Both the position numbers and the translations under genes were made by a program. This document shows, piece after piece, positions 1 through 8,024 of a stretch of 64,000 bases of DNA. The first letter of the stretch is position 1. Every line of letters starts with the position of its first letter. The notes under the pieces are model-generated. The model worked only from the letters and a program-made list of their open reading frames with translations. It searched no databases and had not been told where the DNA came from. The stretch comes from Acidovorax sp. NCPPB 3576 (GTDB lineage Bacteria > Pseudomonadota > Gammaproteobacteria > Burkholderiales > Burkholderiaceae_C): the NCBI RefSeq assembly GCF_028473605.1, contig NZ_CP097267.1, positions 4,270,501 through 4,334,500 on the forward strand. The letters run 5' to 3'.

Positions 1-13
1 GCGTAGGACGCGG

Positions 14-1543
14 TCAGCCCAGCGGCACCGGCACGAAGATCTTGTCGCCGTCGCGCTGGATCAGCAGGGCCACCGATTTGCCCGCCTTGGCCATCGCCTC
101 GCGCACCTGCTCCACGCCCCGGGCCGGCGTGCCGTTGATCGCCAGCAGCACGTCGCCGGGCTGCACGCCGGCCAGGGCGGCGGGGCCACGGGCATCCTCC
201 ACCAGCAGGCCGCCGTCCACGCCGGCATCGCGGCGTTCCTGCGGCTGCAAAGGCCGCAGCGCCAGGCCCAGGCGGCCCTTGCCGGCGGACTTTTCCGAAC
301 TGGCGATCTTGGTGGCCTTCTCGCTCGCATCGCCCAGCGTGGCGGTGAACTCCTCGGGCTTGCCATGGCGCCACACCTCCAGGCGCGCCTGCGTGCCGGG
401 CGCCGCCTGGCCCACGATGGCCGGCAGATCGCCCGAAGCCACGATGCGCTGACCGTTCACGCTGCGGATCACGTCGCCCGATTTCAGGCCCGCCTTGTCG
501 GCCGGGCCGCCCTCTTCCACGCCGGCCACCAGCGCCCCTTCGGGCTTGTCGAGCTGGAACGAATCGGCAAAGGCCTGGTTCACCTCCTGCACCGACACGC
601 CCAGGCGCGCATGGCTGGCCTTGCCCGTCGCCACGATCTGGTCCTTGACCTTGGCCGCCACCTCGATCGGGATGGAGAACGACACGCCCTGGTAGCCGCC
701 CGAGCGGCTGTAGATCTGCGAATTGATGCCCACCACCTCGCCGCGCGCATTGAACAGCGGGCCGCCCGAGTTGCCGGGGTTCACCGCCACGTCGGTCTGG
801 ATGAAGGGCACGTAGCTGTCGTCCGGCAGCGAGCGCCCCTTGGCGCTCACCACGCCGGCCGTCACGCTGTTTTCGAAGCCGAAGGGCGAACCGATGGCCA
901 GCACCCACTCGCCCACCGCGAGGTTGCGCGTGCTGCCCAGCTGCACCACGGGCAGGTCCTTCGCGTCGATCTTGAGCACCGCGATGTCGGTCTTGGGGTC
1001 GGAGCCCAGCACCTTGGCCCGGAACTCGCGCCGGTCGGTCAGCTTTACCGTGACCATGTTGGCGCCCTTCACCACGTGGGCGTTGGTGAGGATCACGCCA
1101 TCGGCGCTCACGATGAAGCCCGAGCCCTCGCCCCGCGTGGGCACCTCGCGCTGGCGGCCGGGGGCCTGCAGGCCGGGCGGCACCATGCCGAACCGGCGGA
1201 AGAATTCGAACATCGGATCGTTCGGGTCGATGCCCTGCGCGCCGCTGCGCGGGTGCGCCGCGGTCTCGTCATCGTCGTCGTCCGAATCGGTCATGGACGT
1301 CTTGGTGGTGCCGCTCACGCTGATGTTCACCACCGCCGGGCCGTTGCGCGCGGTGATCTGCGCGAAGTCCGGCGCCGTCACGCCGCCCGTGTAGGGCATG
1401 GCCGCTGGCTGCATCGCAGCGGGCGGCATGGCGGCGCGGCTGGAATGCATGTTGGTCACCAGGCCCGCGCCGGTGGCGCCGATGGCACCGGCGGTCAGCA
1501 GGGCCAGGGTCAGGCGGCGGGGGGTCGAGAGAACGGAGTTCAT
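14..1543 (-). CDS. Do-family (DegP/DegQ-like) periplasmic serine endoprotease
   Basis: A trypsin-like protease that should degrade or refold damaged envelope proteins in the periplasm. The 509-residue product starts with a basic, hydrophobic signal-like segment and an Ala/Met/Pro-rich stretch. The catalytic triad is visible: His156 in LTNAHVV, Asp186 in KTDIAVL and Ser259 in NPGNSGGPL. Two PDZ domains follow (roughly residues 300-400 and 415-509), as usual for the family. I place the start at 1543 because AAAGGA lies just upstream; an in-frame ATG nine codons earlier lacks such a site. A run of Asp residues (about 88-92) lies between the signal and protease regions. Its promoter region has been separated from the next gene by the insertion sequence beginning at 1609. 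DegP, DegQ and MucD cannot be told apart from sequence alone. Confidence 0.93.
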   Translation of the reverse strand: MNSVLSTPRRLTLALLTAGAIGATGAGLVTNMHSSRAAMPPAAMQPAAMPYTGGVTAPDFAQITARNGPAVVNISVSGTTKTSMTDSDDDDDETAAHPRSGAQGIDPNDPMFEFFRRFGMVPPGLQAPGRQREVPTRGEGSGFIVSADGVILTNAHVVKGANMVTVKLTDRREFRAKVLGSDPKTDIAVLKIDAKDLPVVQLGSTRNLAVGEWVLAIGSPFGFENSVTAGVVSAKGRSLPDDSYVPFIQTDVAVNPGNSGGPLFNARGEVVGINSQIYSRSGGYQGVSFSIPIEVAAKVKDQIVATGKASHARLGVSVQEVNQAFADSFQLDKPEGALVAGVEEGGPADKAGLKSGDVIRSVNGQRIVASGDLPAIVGQAAPGTQARLEVWRHGKPEEFTATLGDASEKATKIASSEKSAGKGRLGLALRPLQPQERRDAGVDGGLLVEDARGPAALAGVQPGDVLLAINGTPARGVEQVREAMAKAGKSVALLIQRDGDKIFVPVPLG

Positions 1544-1608
1544 GGCAGTCCTTTCGTTGGGTCGTTGCATGGGGGCAGTTTGGGCAACGAGACTTAGGTG
1601 TGGCTTAG

Positions 1609-3015
1609 CAGGCTGAAGAAATACCCCCGCTCAGCCAGCCCGGCAACCCAACCCCGGTAAGCTCACCAGTCCCTCCCATCTCCATTGCCTGACCCCATGC
1701 GCGGCGCCGACACCTTCACCGAGAGCCTGTTTTCCGTTCGCAAGCTCGACGACTTTGTCCCAGCCTCGCATCCCCTGCGTCCCATCCGCAAGATGGTCAA
1801 CGCAGCCTTGGCCAAGATGGATGCCCTGTTCTCGCGCATGTACGAAGCAGACATCAAAGGCGGGCGCCCCAGCATCGCCCCCGAGAAGCTGCTGCGCGCC
1901 ATGCTGCTGCAAGTGCTGTACAGCGTGCGCTCGGAGCGCCAGTTGATGGAGCAGGTGCAGTACAACCTCTTGTTTCGCTGGTTCATAGGCCTGTCCATGG
2001 ACGACGAGGTCTGGGTACCCAGCGTGTTCACCAAGAATCGTGAGCGCCTGATCGAGCACGACGCCGTGATCGAGTTCTTCAACGAAGTGCTCAAGATCGC
2101 CGACAAGAAGCACTGGCTCTCGGGCGAGCACTTCAGTGTGGACGGCACGCTCATCCAGGCCTGGGCGGGCCACAAGAGCTTCGCGCGCAAAGGCGACGAT
2201 GACGCGAGCGGTGATGGTCGTGATGGCAATAGTGACAACACAGATGATGGCCATGGTGCAGATGCCAAAGCCAACAGCGATGGCGGCAACTTCAAGGGCC
2301 AGCGGCGCAGCAACGACACCCACGAATCCACAACCGATGCCGATGCCCGGCTGTACCGCAAAGGCAATACCGCCAGCGAACTGCGCTACATGGGGCACAC
2401 CCTGAGCGACAACCGCCACGGGCTGGTGGCCAATGCGGTAGTCACGCTGGCCGATGGCTACGCAGAACGGGAAGCAGCCAAGGCCATGATCAACGACGCC
2501 AGGCAGGCGCAGGCCGATCCCATGCGAACCATCACGCTGGGGGCAGACAAAGGCTATGACGCATGCGAATTCATTGAAGCGTGCCAGGCCATGAACGTCA
2601 CGCCCCACGTGGCCCAGAACAAGTCAGGCAGAAACTCGGCCGTGCCCGAAGCCATTGCGCAAAGCGAAGGCTACGCGGTATCGCAACAAAAGAGAAAGCT
2701 CATCGAGCAAGGCTTTGGCTGGGCCAAGACCGTGGGCGGCATGAGGCAGGTGATGGTGCGAGGAATCAAGCGCGTGGACCAGATGTTCGTGCTGACGATG
2801 GCGGGCTACAACCTGGTGCGCATGCGCACGCTGGGGCAATGGGGACAGGTGCGTGCGCAGGCAGTGCATTGAGGGAAAACGGGTGCAAAGGTGGCCCCAA
2901 CATGCGCAAGAACGCCTGATTGGCCGCTCGGATCCCGGGATGTGAAAGCCAGCGAGCCCGCCGACGACCGCAGGCCAGGACTGGCTTGGAATCTGGGGAG
3001 TATTTCTTCAGCCTG
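1609..3015 (+). mobile_element. IS5-family insertion sequence (copy 1), complete with target duplication
   Basis: The element is 1407 bp. Its ends are inverted repeats, perfect over the first 16 bp (CAGGCTGAAGAAATAC read inward from each end). It is flanked on both sides by TTAG (1605-1608 and 3016-3019), a 4-bp target duplication typical of this class. One transposase gene fills it. It inserted between the protease gene and the cas3 remnant. Intact ends, duplication and open frame suggest a fairly recent insertion. Confidence 0.93.
1685..2872 (+). CDS. IS5-family DDE transposase
   Basis: This is the transposase of the insertion sequence at 1609-3015, about 395 residues and full length. The N-terminal part (about residues 15-110, through GGRPSIAPEKLLRAMLLQ) is the helical domain found before DDE_Tnp_1 catalytic domains. 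The presumed catalytic acids lie in FSVDGTL, LGADKGYDA and the C-terminal LIEQGFGWAK. A charged, Gly/Asn/Asp-rich insert of about 50 residues (about 175-225) separates the first acid from the rest. The start is uncertain: the frame opens at a TTG (1685) with an ATG at 1697, and neither has a clear ribosome binding site. Confidence 0.92.
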   Translation: MPDPMRGADTFTESLFSVRKLDDFVPASHPLRPIRKMVNAALAKMDALFSRMYEADIKGGRPSIAPEKLLRAMLLQVLYSVRSERQLMEQVQYNLLFRWFIGLSMDDEVWVPSVFTKNRERLIEHDAVIEFFNEVLKIADKKHWLSGEHFSVDGTLIQAWAGHKSFARKGDDDASGDGRDGNSDNTDDGHGADAKANSDGGNFKGQRRSNDTHESTTDADARLYRKGNTASELRYMGHTLSDNRHGLVANAVVTLADGYAEREAAKAMINDARQAQADPMRTITLGADKGYDACEFIEACQAMNVTPHVAQNKSGRNSAVPEAIAQSEGYAVSQQKRKLIEQGFGWAKTVGGMRQVMVRGIKRVDQMFVLTMAGYNLVRMRTLGQWGQVRAQAVH

Positions 3016-3019
3016 TTAG

Positions 3020-3199
3020 GGGCACCGGAGGGCTGGCGATGCAGGCCAGGTTGCGGCACAGTTCAGTCACTGGACGTAACAAAAGGCGCGCCAAAGGGAA
3101 ACCCCGCAGGCGGCACGCCACGCCCAGCCGCCACAATGCCCCCGCCGACAGCTCATCCATAAAGGACTGCGGCCACCGACCCAAAGGGAGGAAAAACCA
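3020..3199 (+). promoter_or_regulatory. Former upstream region of cas3, now abutting an IS end
   Basis: There is no gene in this 180-bp stretch. It ends in a strong ribosome binding site (GGGAGG at 3186-3191) eight bases before the TTG that opens the cas3 remnant. Before the insertion it would have formed, with the bases up to 1608, a divergent promoter region between the protease gene and cas3. No clear -35/-10 pair was recognised. Confidence 0.4.
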
Positions 3200-3376
3200 T
3201 TGAACGACGAAGAACAGCGCACTGGCACGCCGCGCTTTTACGCGCACTCCACGGACAGCGCCGACCAGAGCGATTGGCAGCCACTGCCGGACCATCTGCA
3301 CGCCGTGGGGCGAGGGGCCGGGGAGTTTGCCGCTGTTTTTGGCGGCCAGGCGCTGGCCTGCCGGCGCGTAGGTTGA
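3200..3376 (+). pseudogene. cas3: Truncated 5' end of type I-C cas3 (HD-domain start)
   Basis: Only 58 codons remain. They start at a TTG preceded by GGGAGG and end at a TGA created inside a CRISPR repeat. The peptide carries RFYAHSTDSADQSDWQPL, then PDHLHAVGRGAGEFAAVF, which matches the way type I-C Cas3 proteins begin: the YAHS histidine, Trp-x-x-L, then the HL-x-x-V helix leading to the HD nuclease motif. Everything downstream (the rest of the HD domain, the helicase, and cas5/8/7/4/1/2) is missing. The reading frame runs without a gap into a degenerate repeat ending GTTGAAAC. I infer one deletion from codon ~53 into the array. The assignment rests on motif recognition; a translated search would settle it. 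Confidence 0.72.
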
Positions 3377-3640
3377 AACGTTTCCGAAATCCCGCAACCA
3401 ACTGACACGCTGCCGTCGCGCCCCGTGCGGGCGCGTGGGTTGAAACAAGGGGATGGTGACAGCGCTTGGATCGACCTGGGAGTCGCGCCCCGTGCAGGCG
3501 TGGGTTGAAACAAGGCGGCCGGCTGGGCCGTGCTGGGAAAGACCAGGTCGCGCCACGCGCGGGCGCTTCGGTTGCAACTTAAGCGCCTCGGCAGTGCTGT
3601 TGCCTTCTTTGGGTTGCGTCCCGTGCGAGCGCGGGTTAAG
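3348..3640 (+). CRISPR. Degenerate type I-C CRISPR array, about five repeats
   Basis: Repeats of 30-32 nt end at 3379, 3446, 3511, 3578 and about 3640. The best copy (3415-3446) begins GTCGCGCCCCGTGC and ends GGGTTGAAAC, the familiar type I-C form. The start-to-start period is 67, 67, 65 and 66 nt. The four spacers are 35, 35, 35 and 34 nt (3380-3414, 3447-3481, 3512-3546, 3579-3612). The first repeat is damaged at its 5' half, where it joins the cas3 fragment. The third lacks 2 nt, and the fourth and fifth carry several substitutions. A very weak sixth copy may start at 3680, exactly on the period. No leader and no other cas gene is present, so the array cannot grow and is probably inert. 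Confidence 0.85.
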
Positions 3641-3744
3641 AATTCAGCAGACCGGCGAGCGATTTGATGGAAGCTCTTCGTTGCGCCTTTGCCAACGTTG
3701 GCGTTTACCAATAGCGTTCAAAGAAACGATGACAGCGAGCAATC
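3641..3744. other. Decayed tail of the CRISPR array
   Basis: No gene is seen. A GTTGCGCC match at 3680 falls 67 nt after the fifth repeat and may be the eroded start of a sixth repeat; the rest does not match. The stretch ends at the AATC target site of the second insertion sequence. Its original continuation resumes at 5034. Confidence 0.3.
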
Positions 3745-3748
3745 AATC

Positions 3749-5029
3749 GGGAACCTCTCACAACTCGCGCTGGTAGGCGCCCCCAGCCCAGCCGCGCAGA
3801 TTTCAGCGCCTTGAATGCGCAATAACGCCTGCGCAGTGGCCTGGAGCCTTTCACTTGAGGCGCTGCGGCCCCTTCAACTCAGGCTTTCGCCGTTTGCAGG
3901 CGCACCTGTGCCTTGGTGGTAGCCGGTTTGAAGAACGCATCCACGCCTCGCTCCAGGAAGGACGCCAGGCGCTTCATGTTGTAGCAGGCGGCCATCATCG
4001 TCATCCCCACCGTGGCGCGCGCCTGCCCGATCGTGCGCACGAACTTGCCCCCCAGGTGGCGGATGCCGGCGAACACGTGTTCGACCTTGGCCCGCTGGCT
4101 CGCAATGCGCTGGTTGCGCCGCTTCTGGCACTCGCTCAAGGGCTGGCCCGTCCGCGCCCTGCGCTGCATCGCGTCCACAAAGCCCAGCACTTTCAGCATC
4201 TGGCGCCTTTGGCGGCTCGGGTAGGCTTTGTCCGCATGCACGGCCCGCCCGGTGTTGTGCAGGTCCAGCACCTCCTCGAAGTGGTGCCCGTCGTGCTCGC
4301 TGGCCGTGCCCGTAGCGATGCGGCGGATGAAGCCGTGCTTGAGGTCCACGCTCACGCTGAGCTTGTAGCCGAAGTAACTCTTGCCGTGCTTCTTCGTGTG
4401 CGTGGCATCCACATCCTTTTGCCTGCGCCGCACATCGCTCCACTCAGGCGTTCTGCCCTCGGCCAGTGCCTCGCGTTCCGGCCTGTCCAGGCGCTGGCGG
4501 GGCGCGGGCACCAGCGTCGCATCAATGGCCTGCCCGCCCCGGGCGATGTAGCCGTGGCGGTGCAACTGCATATCCACCCCCTGGAACAGCACCGTGGCCC
4601 CCTCCACACCCAGGCGCTCGCCGAAGCGCCAGATGGTGTTGCGGTCCGGCACGTTCATCGCATCCTGCAGCAGGCAAAACCGCTGGTAGCTCGCCCGATC
4701 CAGCAACTGGTATTCCATCTGCTCATCGGACAGGTTGTACAGCCGCTTCAAGACCAGGATGCGCACCATCACCTCGGTGGGATAGGCGGGCCGACCACCC
4801 TTGCGGCCATCGCCGCGCTCGATCAAGGCATCCACCAGCCGCGCCAGTTCTGCAAAGTCGATGTGCCGCGCGATCACCTGCAGCGGATCGCCCACCTCAT
4901 CTCTCTTGTGCTGGCGCGAGGCCTCGGCGAACAGGTCGAACTTCAGCGCGCTGCGGGGTGTGATCATGGCAAGGGGCGGGTCAGGCTTGTCGGGTCAGAA
5001 AGAGAGTGGATGGGTTTTGAGAGGTTCCC
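3749..5029 (-). mobile_element. IS5-family insertion sequence (copy 2, different from the first)
   Basis: The element is 1281 bp with ends GGGAACCTCTCA and its complement, flanked by AATC on both sides (3745-3748 and 5030-5033). Its one gene is on the minus strand. The terminal repeats and transposase differ from those of the element at 1609-3015, so two separate insertions hit the same dying locus. Confidence 0.92.
3879..4967 (-). CDS. IS5-family DDE transposase
   Basis: The product has 362 residues and is full length. The N-terminal helical domain includes GGRPAYPTEVMVRILVLKRL (about residues 57-76). The catalytic acids are expected in AIDATLVPAPR, VHADKAYPSR and KVEHVFAG. The protein ends close to the inner edge of the terminal repeat. 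It is related to the other transposase here only at family level; the linkers and ends differ. Confidence 0.93.
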   Translation of the reverse strand: MITPRSALKFDLFAEASRQHKRDEVGDPLQVIARHIDFAELARLVDALIERGDGRKGGRPAYPTEVMVRILVLKRLYNLSDEQMEYQLLDRASYQRFCLLQDAMNVPDRNTIWRFGERLGVEGATVLFQGVDMQLHRHGYIARGGQAIDATLVPAPRQRLDRPEREALAEGRTPEWSDVRRRQKDVDATHTKKHGKSYFGYKLSVSVDLKHGFIRRIATGTASEHDGHHFEEVLDLHNTGRAVHADKAYPSRQRRQMLKVLGFVDAMQRRARTGQPLSECQKRRNQRIASQRAKVEHVFAGIRHLGGKFVRTIGQARATVGMTMMAACYNMKRLASFLERGVDAFFKPATTKAQVRLQTAKA

Positions 5030-5033
5030 AATC

Positions 5034-5124
5034 GAGTCACATCACATAAAGGCGCCCAGGATTCATCCCAAAAGAGGCATCTCTCTAGAAAGAACACATA
5101 CCACCAAGCCCCCTCAGTCCGCAC
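5034..5124. other. Short intergenic remainder beyond the second IS
   Basis: Ninety bases with no recognisable gene or repeat lie between the insertion sequence and the end of the permease gene. They are probably the far flank of the lost CRISPR locus. Confidence 0.3.
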
Positions 5125-6852
5125 TCACCCGCGACTGCGCAACGTCCTGCTCAGCAAAACCACCGGCACCAACCCCACCGCCACCAGAGCCAGCGACGGC
5201 AATGCGGCTTCGCCCAGCCGCTCGTCGCGCGCCAGCTGGTAGGCGACCACGGCCAGGGTGTCGCTGTTGAAGGGCCGCAGCACCATGGTGGCGGGCAGTT
5301 CCTTCATCACGTCCACGAACACCAGCAGCGCCGCGGCAGCCGTGGAGCGCTTGAGCAGGGGCCAGTGCACGCGGGCCAGCAGGCCGGCGCCGCCGGCGCC
5401 CAGCATGCGGGCAGAGTCGTCCAGGCTGGCGGGAATGCGCGCGTAGCCGCTTTGCATGGACTGCAGGGCCACGGCGCAAAACCGCACGAGGTAGGCCCAC
5501 ACGATGCCGACCGCCGTGGCGGTGATGATCGACGGCAGGCCCCACTGGGGCGCGGCGGCCTGCAGCCAGCCGACGGGCAGCAGCAGGCCCACGACGATCA
5601 CGGCGCCGGGCACGGCATACCCCAGGCTGGCCAGTTGCGCCACGCCGCGGGTGAGCGCGCCGGCCCGCCGCCGCACGGCGAAGGCCAGCACCAGGGCGAT
5701 GGCCACGGCCAGCACGGCGGTGATGCTGCCCAGGCGCACGCTGTTGCCGGCCCATTCCAGAAAACGCGACCAGGGCAGCACCGACCAGTCGGCCGCCAGG
5801 GGCCGCAGCATGAAAACCACCGGGGCCACGAAGCCGAAGACCACCGGCAGCACGCACACCGCCCAGGCGGCGGCGCAGCGCAGCCCCTGCAGCCGCTGCG
5901 GCTGGGCCTCGGCGGAGCCCGCGCGGCCCGCCCCGCCCGCAGCAAAGCGCATGCGCCGCTGCGCACGCTGCTCCAGTTGCAGCAGCAGCATGACGAGCAC
6001 GAGCAGGATGGTGGCCAACTGCGCCGCGGCCAGGCGGTTGTCCATCGACAGCCATGCCTTGTAGATGCCGGTGGTGAAGGTCTGGATGCCGAAGTAGCTC
6101 ACCACGCCGAAGTCGGCCAGCGTTTCCATGAGGACCAGCGCCACGCCGGCCGCGACCGCGGGGCGCGCCAGCGGCAGCGCGACCGTGCGCACGCGCCGCG
6201 CCAGCGGTGCCCCCAGCAGGCGGGCGGCCTCCATGAGATGGGCGGCGCGCTCGCCCAGCGCCGTGCGGGCCAGCAGGTACACGTAGGGGTAGAGCGAGAA
6301 GATGAACACCCACACCGCGCCGCCCAGGCTGCGCACCTCGGGCAGCAGCCGGCCTTGCAGGCCATAGGTTTCGCGCAGCCACACCTGCAGCGGGCCGCTG
6401 AACTGCAGAAAGTCGGTGTAGGCATAGGCGGTCACGTAGGCCGGCATGGCCAGGGGCAGCAGCAGCAGCCATTCCAGCGTGCGGCGGCCGCGAAAGTCGA
6501 ACAGCGTGACCGCGGCAGCCGTCGCCGTGCCCACGACCGCCGCGCCGATGGCCACGGCCAGGCCCAGCCACACCGTGGTGGCGAAGTAGCCGGGCAGCAC
6601 GGTGGCGGCCATTTCGCGGAGGATGGCACCGGCCTCGGCGCCACCGGCGCTGCCCGGCAGCCACGACGCGAGCACGGCCAGTACCGGCAAGGTCAGCGCG
6701 GCGGCCAGCAGCAGCAGGGGGACGGATCGCAGGGCAGAAAGAAGGCGTGGCAAGGGCGGGCCCTGAAGGGAAGGGTCGGGAGAATCGGACGAGGCATCTC
6801 GGTCGAAGACGGCCTTGATCGGGCGCTGGACGGCAGGCCGGCAGGGCCACAC
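5125..6852 (-). CDS. Ferric-iron-type ABC transporter permease (FbpB/SfuB-like)
   Basis: An inner-membrane permease made of two fused binding-protein-dependent transport domains, with about twelve hydrophobic segments, as in Fe(III) and thiamine importers. It would pass substrate from a periplasmic binding protein into the cytoplasm, energised by the ATPase encoded divergently at 6901. Permease EAA-type loops are visible in ARLLGAPLARRVRTVALPLA and SARMLGAGGAGLLARVHWPL. The start is uncertain. A GTG at 6852 keeps it clear of the divergent gene; a TTG at 6753 would put the start just before the first membrane segment. Neither has a good ribosome binding site. No binding-protein gene is in the window, so it must be elsewhere if the importer works. 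Confidence 0.85.
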   Translation of the reverse strand: MWPCRPAVQRPIKAVFDRDASSDSPDPSLQGPPLPRLLSALRSVPLLLLAAALTLPVLAVLASWLPGSAGGAEAGAILREMAATVLPGYFATTVWLGLAVAIGAAVVGTATAAAVTLFDFRGRRTLEWLLLLPLAMPAYVTAYAYTDFLQFSGPLQVWLRETYGLQGRLLPEVRSLGGAVWVFIFSLYPYVYLLARTALGERAAHLMEAARLLGAPLARRVRTVALPLARPAVAAGVALVLMETLADFGVVSYFGIQTFTTGIYKAWLSMDNRLAAAQLATILLVLVMLLLQLEQRAQRRMRFAAGGAGRAGSAEAQPQRLQGLRCAAAWAVCVLPVVFGFVAPVVFMLRPLAADWSVLPWSRFLEWAGNSVRLGSITAVLAVAIALVLAFAVRRRAGALTRGVAQLASLGYAVPGAVIVVGLLLPVGWLQAAAPQWGLPSIITATAVGIVWAYLVRFCAVALQSMQSGYARIPASLDDSARMLGAGGAGLLARVHWPLLKRSTAAAALLVFVDVMKELPATMVLRPFNSDTLAVVAYQLARDERLGEAALPSLALVAVGLVPVVLLSRTLRSRG

Positions 6853-6859
6853 GGATGCA

Positions 6860-6878
6860 AATGCGAATTCTACGCATT
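6860..6878. promoter_or_regulatory. Fur-like palindrome between divergent transporter genes
   Basis: The 19-bp inverted repeat AATGCG-N7-CGCATT, preceded by CA, resembles betaproteobacterial Fur boxes with AATGcgAAT half-sites. It lies 22-40 bases before the ATPase start and close to the permease start, so one bound repressor could close both promoters. Iron regulation is inferred from the motif and the transporter type. Confidence 0.45.
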
Positions 6879-6900
6879 GGCGCCTTCTAGAATCGCGGCC

Positions 6901-7968
6901 ATGTTCCTTGAAGTCTCCCAACTGGAAGTGCGCTATGCCGGCCGCGCGCAAGCCGCCGTGCGCGGCGTCACCCTGGGCCTCGCAGCGGGCGAGATCGGCG
7001 TGCTCATCGGCCCGTCCGGCTGTGGCAAGACCACGTTGCTGCGCGCCGTGGCCGGGCTGGAGCCCGTGACGGCCGGCGAGATCCGGCTGAGCGGCGCCGT
7101 GGTAAGCAGCGCTTCAGGCCGCAACGTGCCGCCGGAGCAGCGGCGCATCGGCATGGTGTTCCAGGACTACGCCCTCTTCCCGCACCTTTCCGTGGGGCGC
7201 AACGTGGCCTTCGGCATCCACCGCCTGCCGCGCGCCGAACAGGCGGCGCGCGTGGACGAGGTGCTGCGGCTCGTGGGCCTGGAAGGCAGCGCCGCACGCT
7301 TTCCGCACGAGTTGTCCGGCGGGCAGCAGCAGCGCGTGGCGCTGGCCCGCGCGCTGGCGCCACGGCCCCAGCTGATGCTGCTGGACGAGCCGTTTTCCAA
7401 CCTGGATGTGGACCTGCGCGAGCGCCTGGCGCACGAGGTGCGGGGCATACTGAAAGCGGCGGGCGCCACGGCGCTGTTCGTCACGCACGACCAGCTGGAA
7501 GCCTTTGCCATCGGCGACCGCATCGGCGTGATGGAAAGCGGCCAGTTGCATCAGTGGGACGATGCCTATGCGCTCTACCACCGCCCGGCCACGCGGTTCG
7601 TGGCCGACTTCATCGGCCACGGGGTGTTCGCGCCGGCCACGCTGGAGCAACGCGGGGACAACGTGGTGGCCCGCACGCCCCTCGGTGACCTGACCGATGT
7701 GGCCGAGTGCCCCCTGCCGTCCAGCTACCCCGCAGGGGAATGCGACGTGCTGCTGCGGGCCGACGATGTGGTGCACGACGACGCCTCGCCGGTGCAGGCG
7801 CGCATCGTTCGCAAGTCGTTCAGGGGCTCGGAGTTTTTGTACACGCTGCAATTGCGGGACGGCCTGACGGTGATGGCCCATGTGCCGAGCCACCACGACC
7901 ACGCGGTGGGCGAGTGGATCGGCATTCGACCGCAGGTGGACCATGTGGTGGCGTTTCCACGGGCCTGA
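6901..7968 (+). CDS. Ferric-iron-type ABC transporter ATP-binding protein (FbpC-like)
   Basis: The cytoplasmic ATPase partner of the divergent permease, 355 residues. Visible motifs are Walker A GPSGCGKTTL (about residue 37), the Q-loop in FQDYALFPHL, the signature LSGGQQQRVALARAL, Walker B LMLLDEPFSNLD and the switch histidine in FVTHDQ. The remaining ~120 residues form the TOBE-type regulatory domain usual in FbpC/PotA-like subunits. The start is the ATG at 6901, just after the Fur-like palindrome. The substrate is probably ferric iron, judged from the permease type and the operator; thiamine or spermidine cannot be ruled out. Confidence 0.88.
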   Translation: MFLEVSQLEVRYAGRAQAAVRGVTLGLAAGEIGVLIGPSGCGKTTLLRAVAGLEPVTAGEIRLSGAVVSSASGRNVPPEQRRIGMVFQDYALFPHLSVGRNVAFGIHRLPRAEQAARVDEVLRLVGLEGSAARFPHELSGGQQQRVALARALAPRPQLMLLDEPFSNLDVDLRERLAHEVRGILKAAGATALFVTHDQLEAFAIGDRIGVMESGQLHQWDDAYALYHRPATRFVADFIGHGVFAPATLEQRGDNVVARTPLGDLTDVAECPLPSSYPAGECDVLLRADDVVHDDASPVQARIVRKSFRGSEFLYTLQLRDGLTVMAHVPSHHDHAVGEWIGIRPQVDHVVAFPRA

Positions 7969-8024
7969 ACCCGTCAGCCGAAAGCGCAGCGATGCCAGAC
8001 CAGCAGCCCCCCCCCCCGGGCCTG

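Noticed and set aside
5365..7968. Plus-strand frame that would add ~510 residues to the N-terminus of the iron-transporter ATPase
   Set aside because: The extra part is antisense to the permease gene and low in complexity. The ATPase family starts at 6901, so only that part is called.
8007..8016. Ten-base C run as a phase-variable tract
   Set aside because: It lies between two convergent genes, outside both coding regions and away from promoters. It could also be a sequencing artefact.
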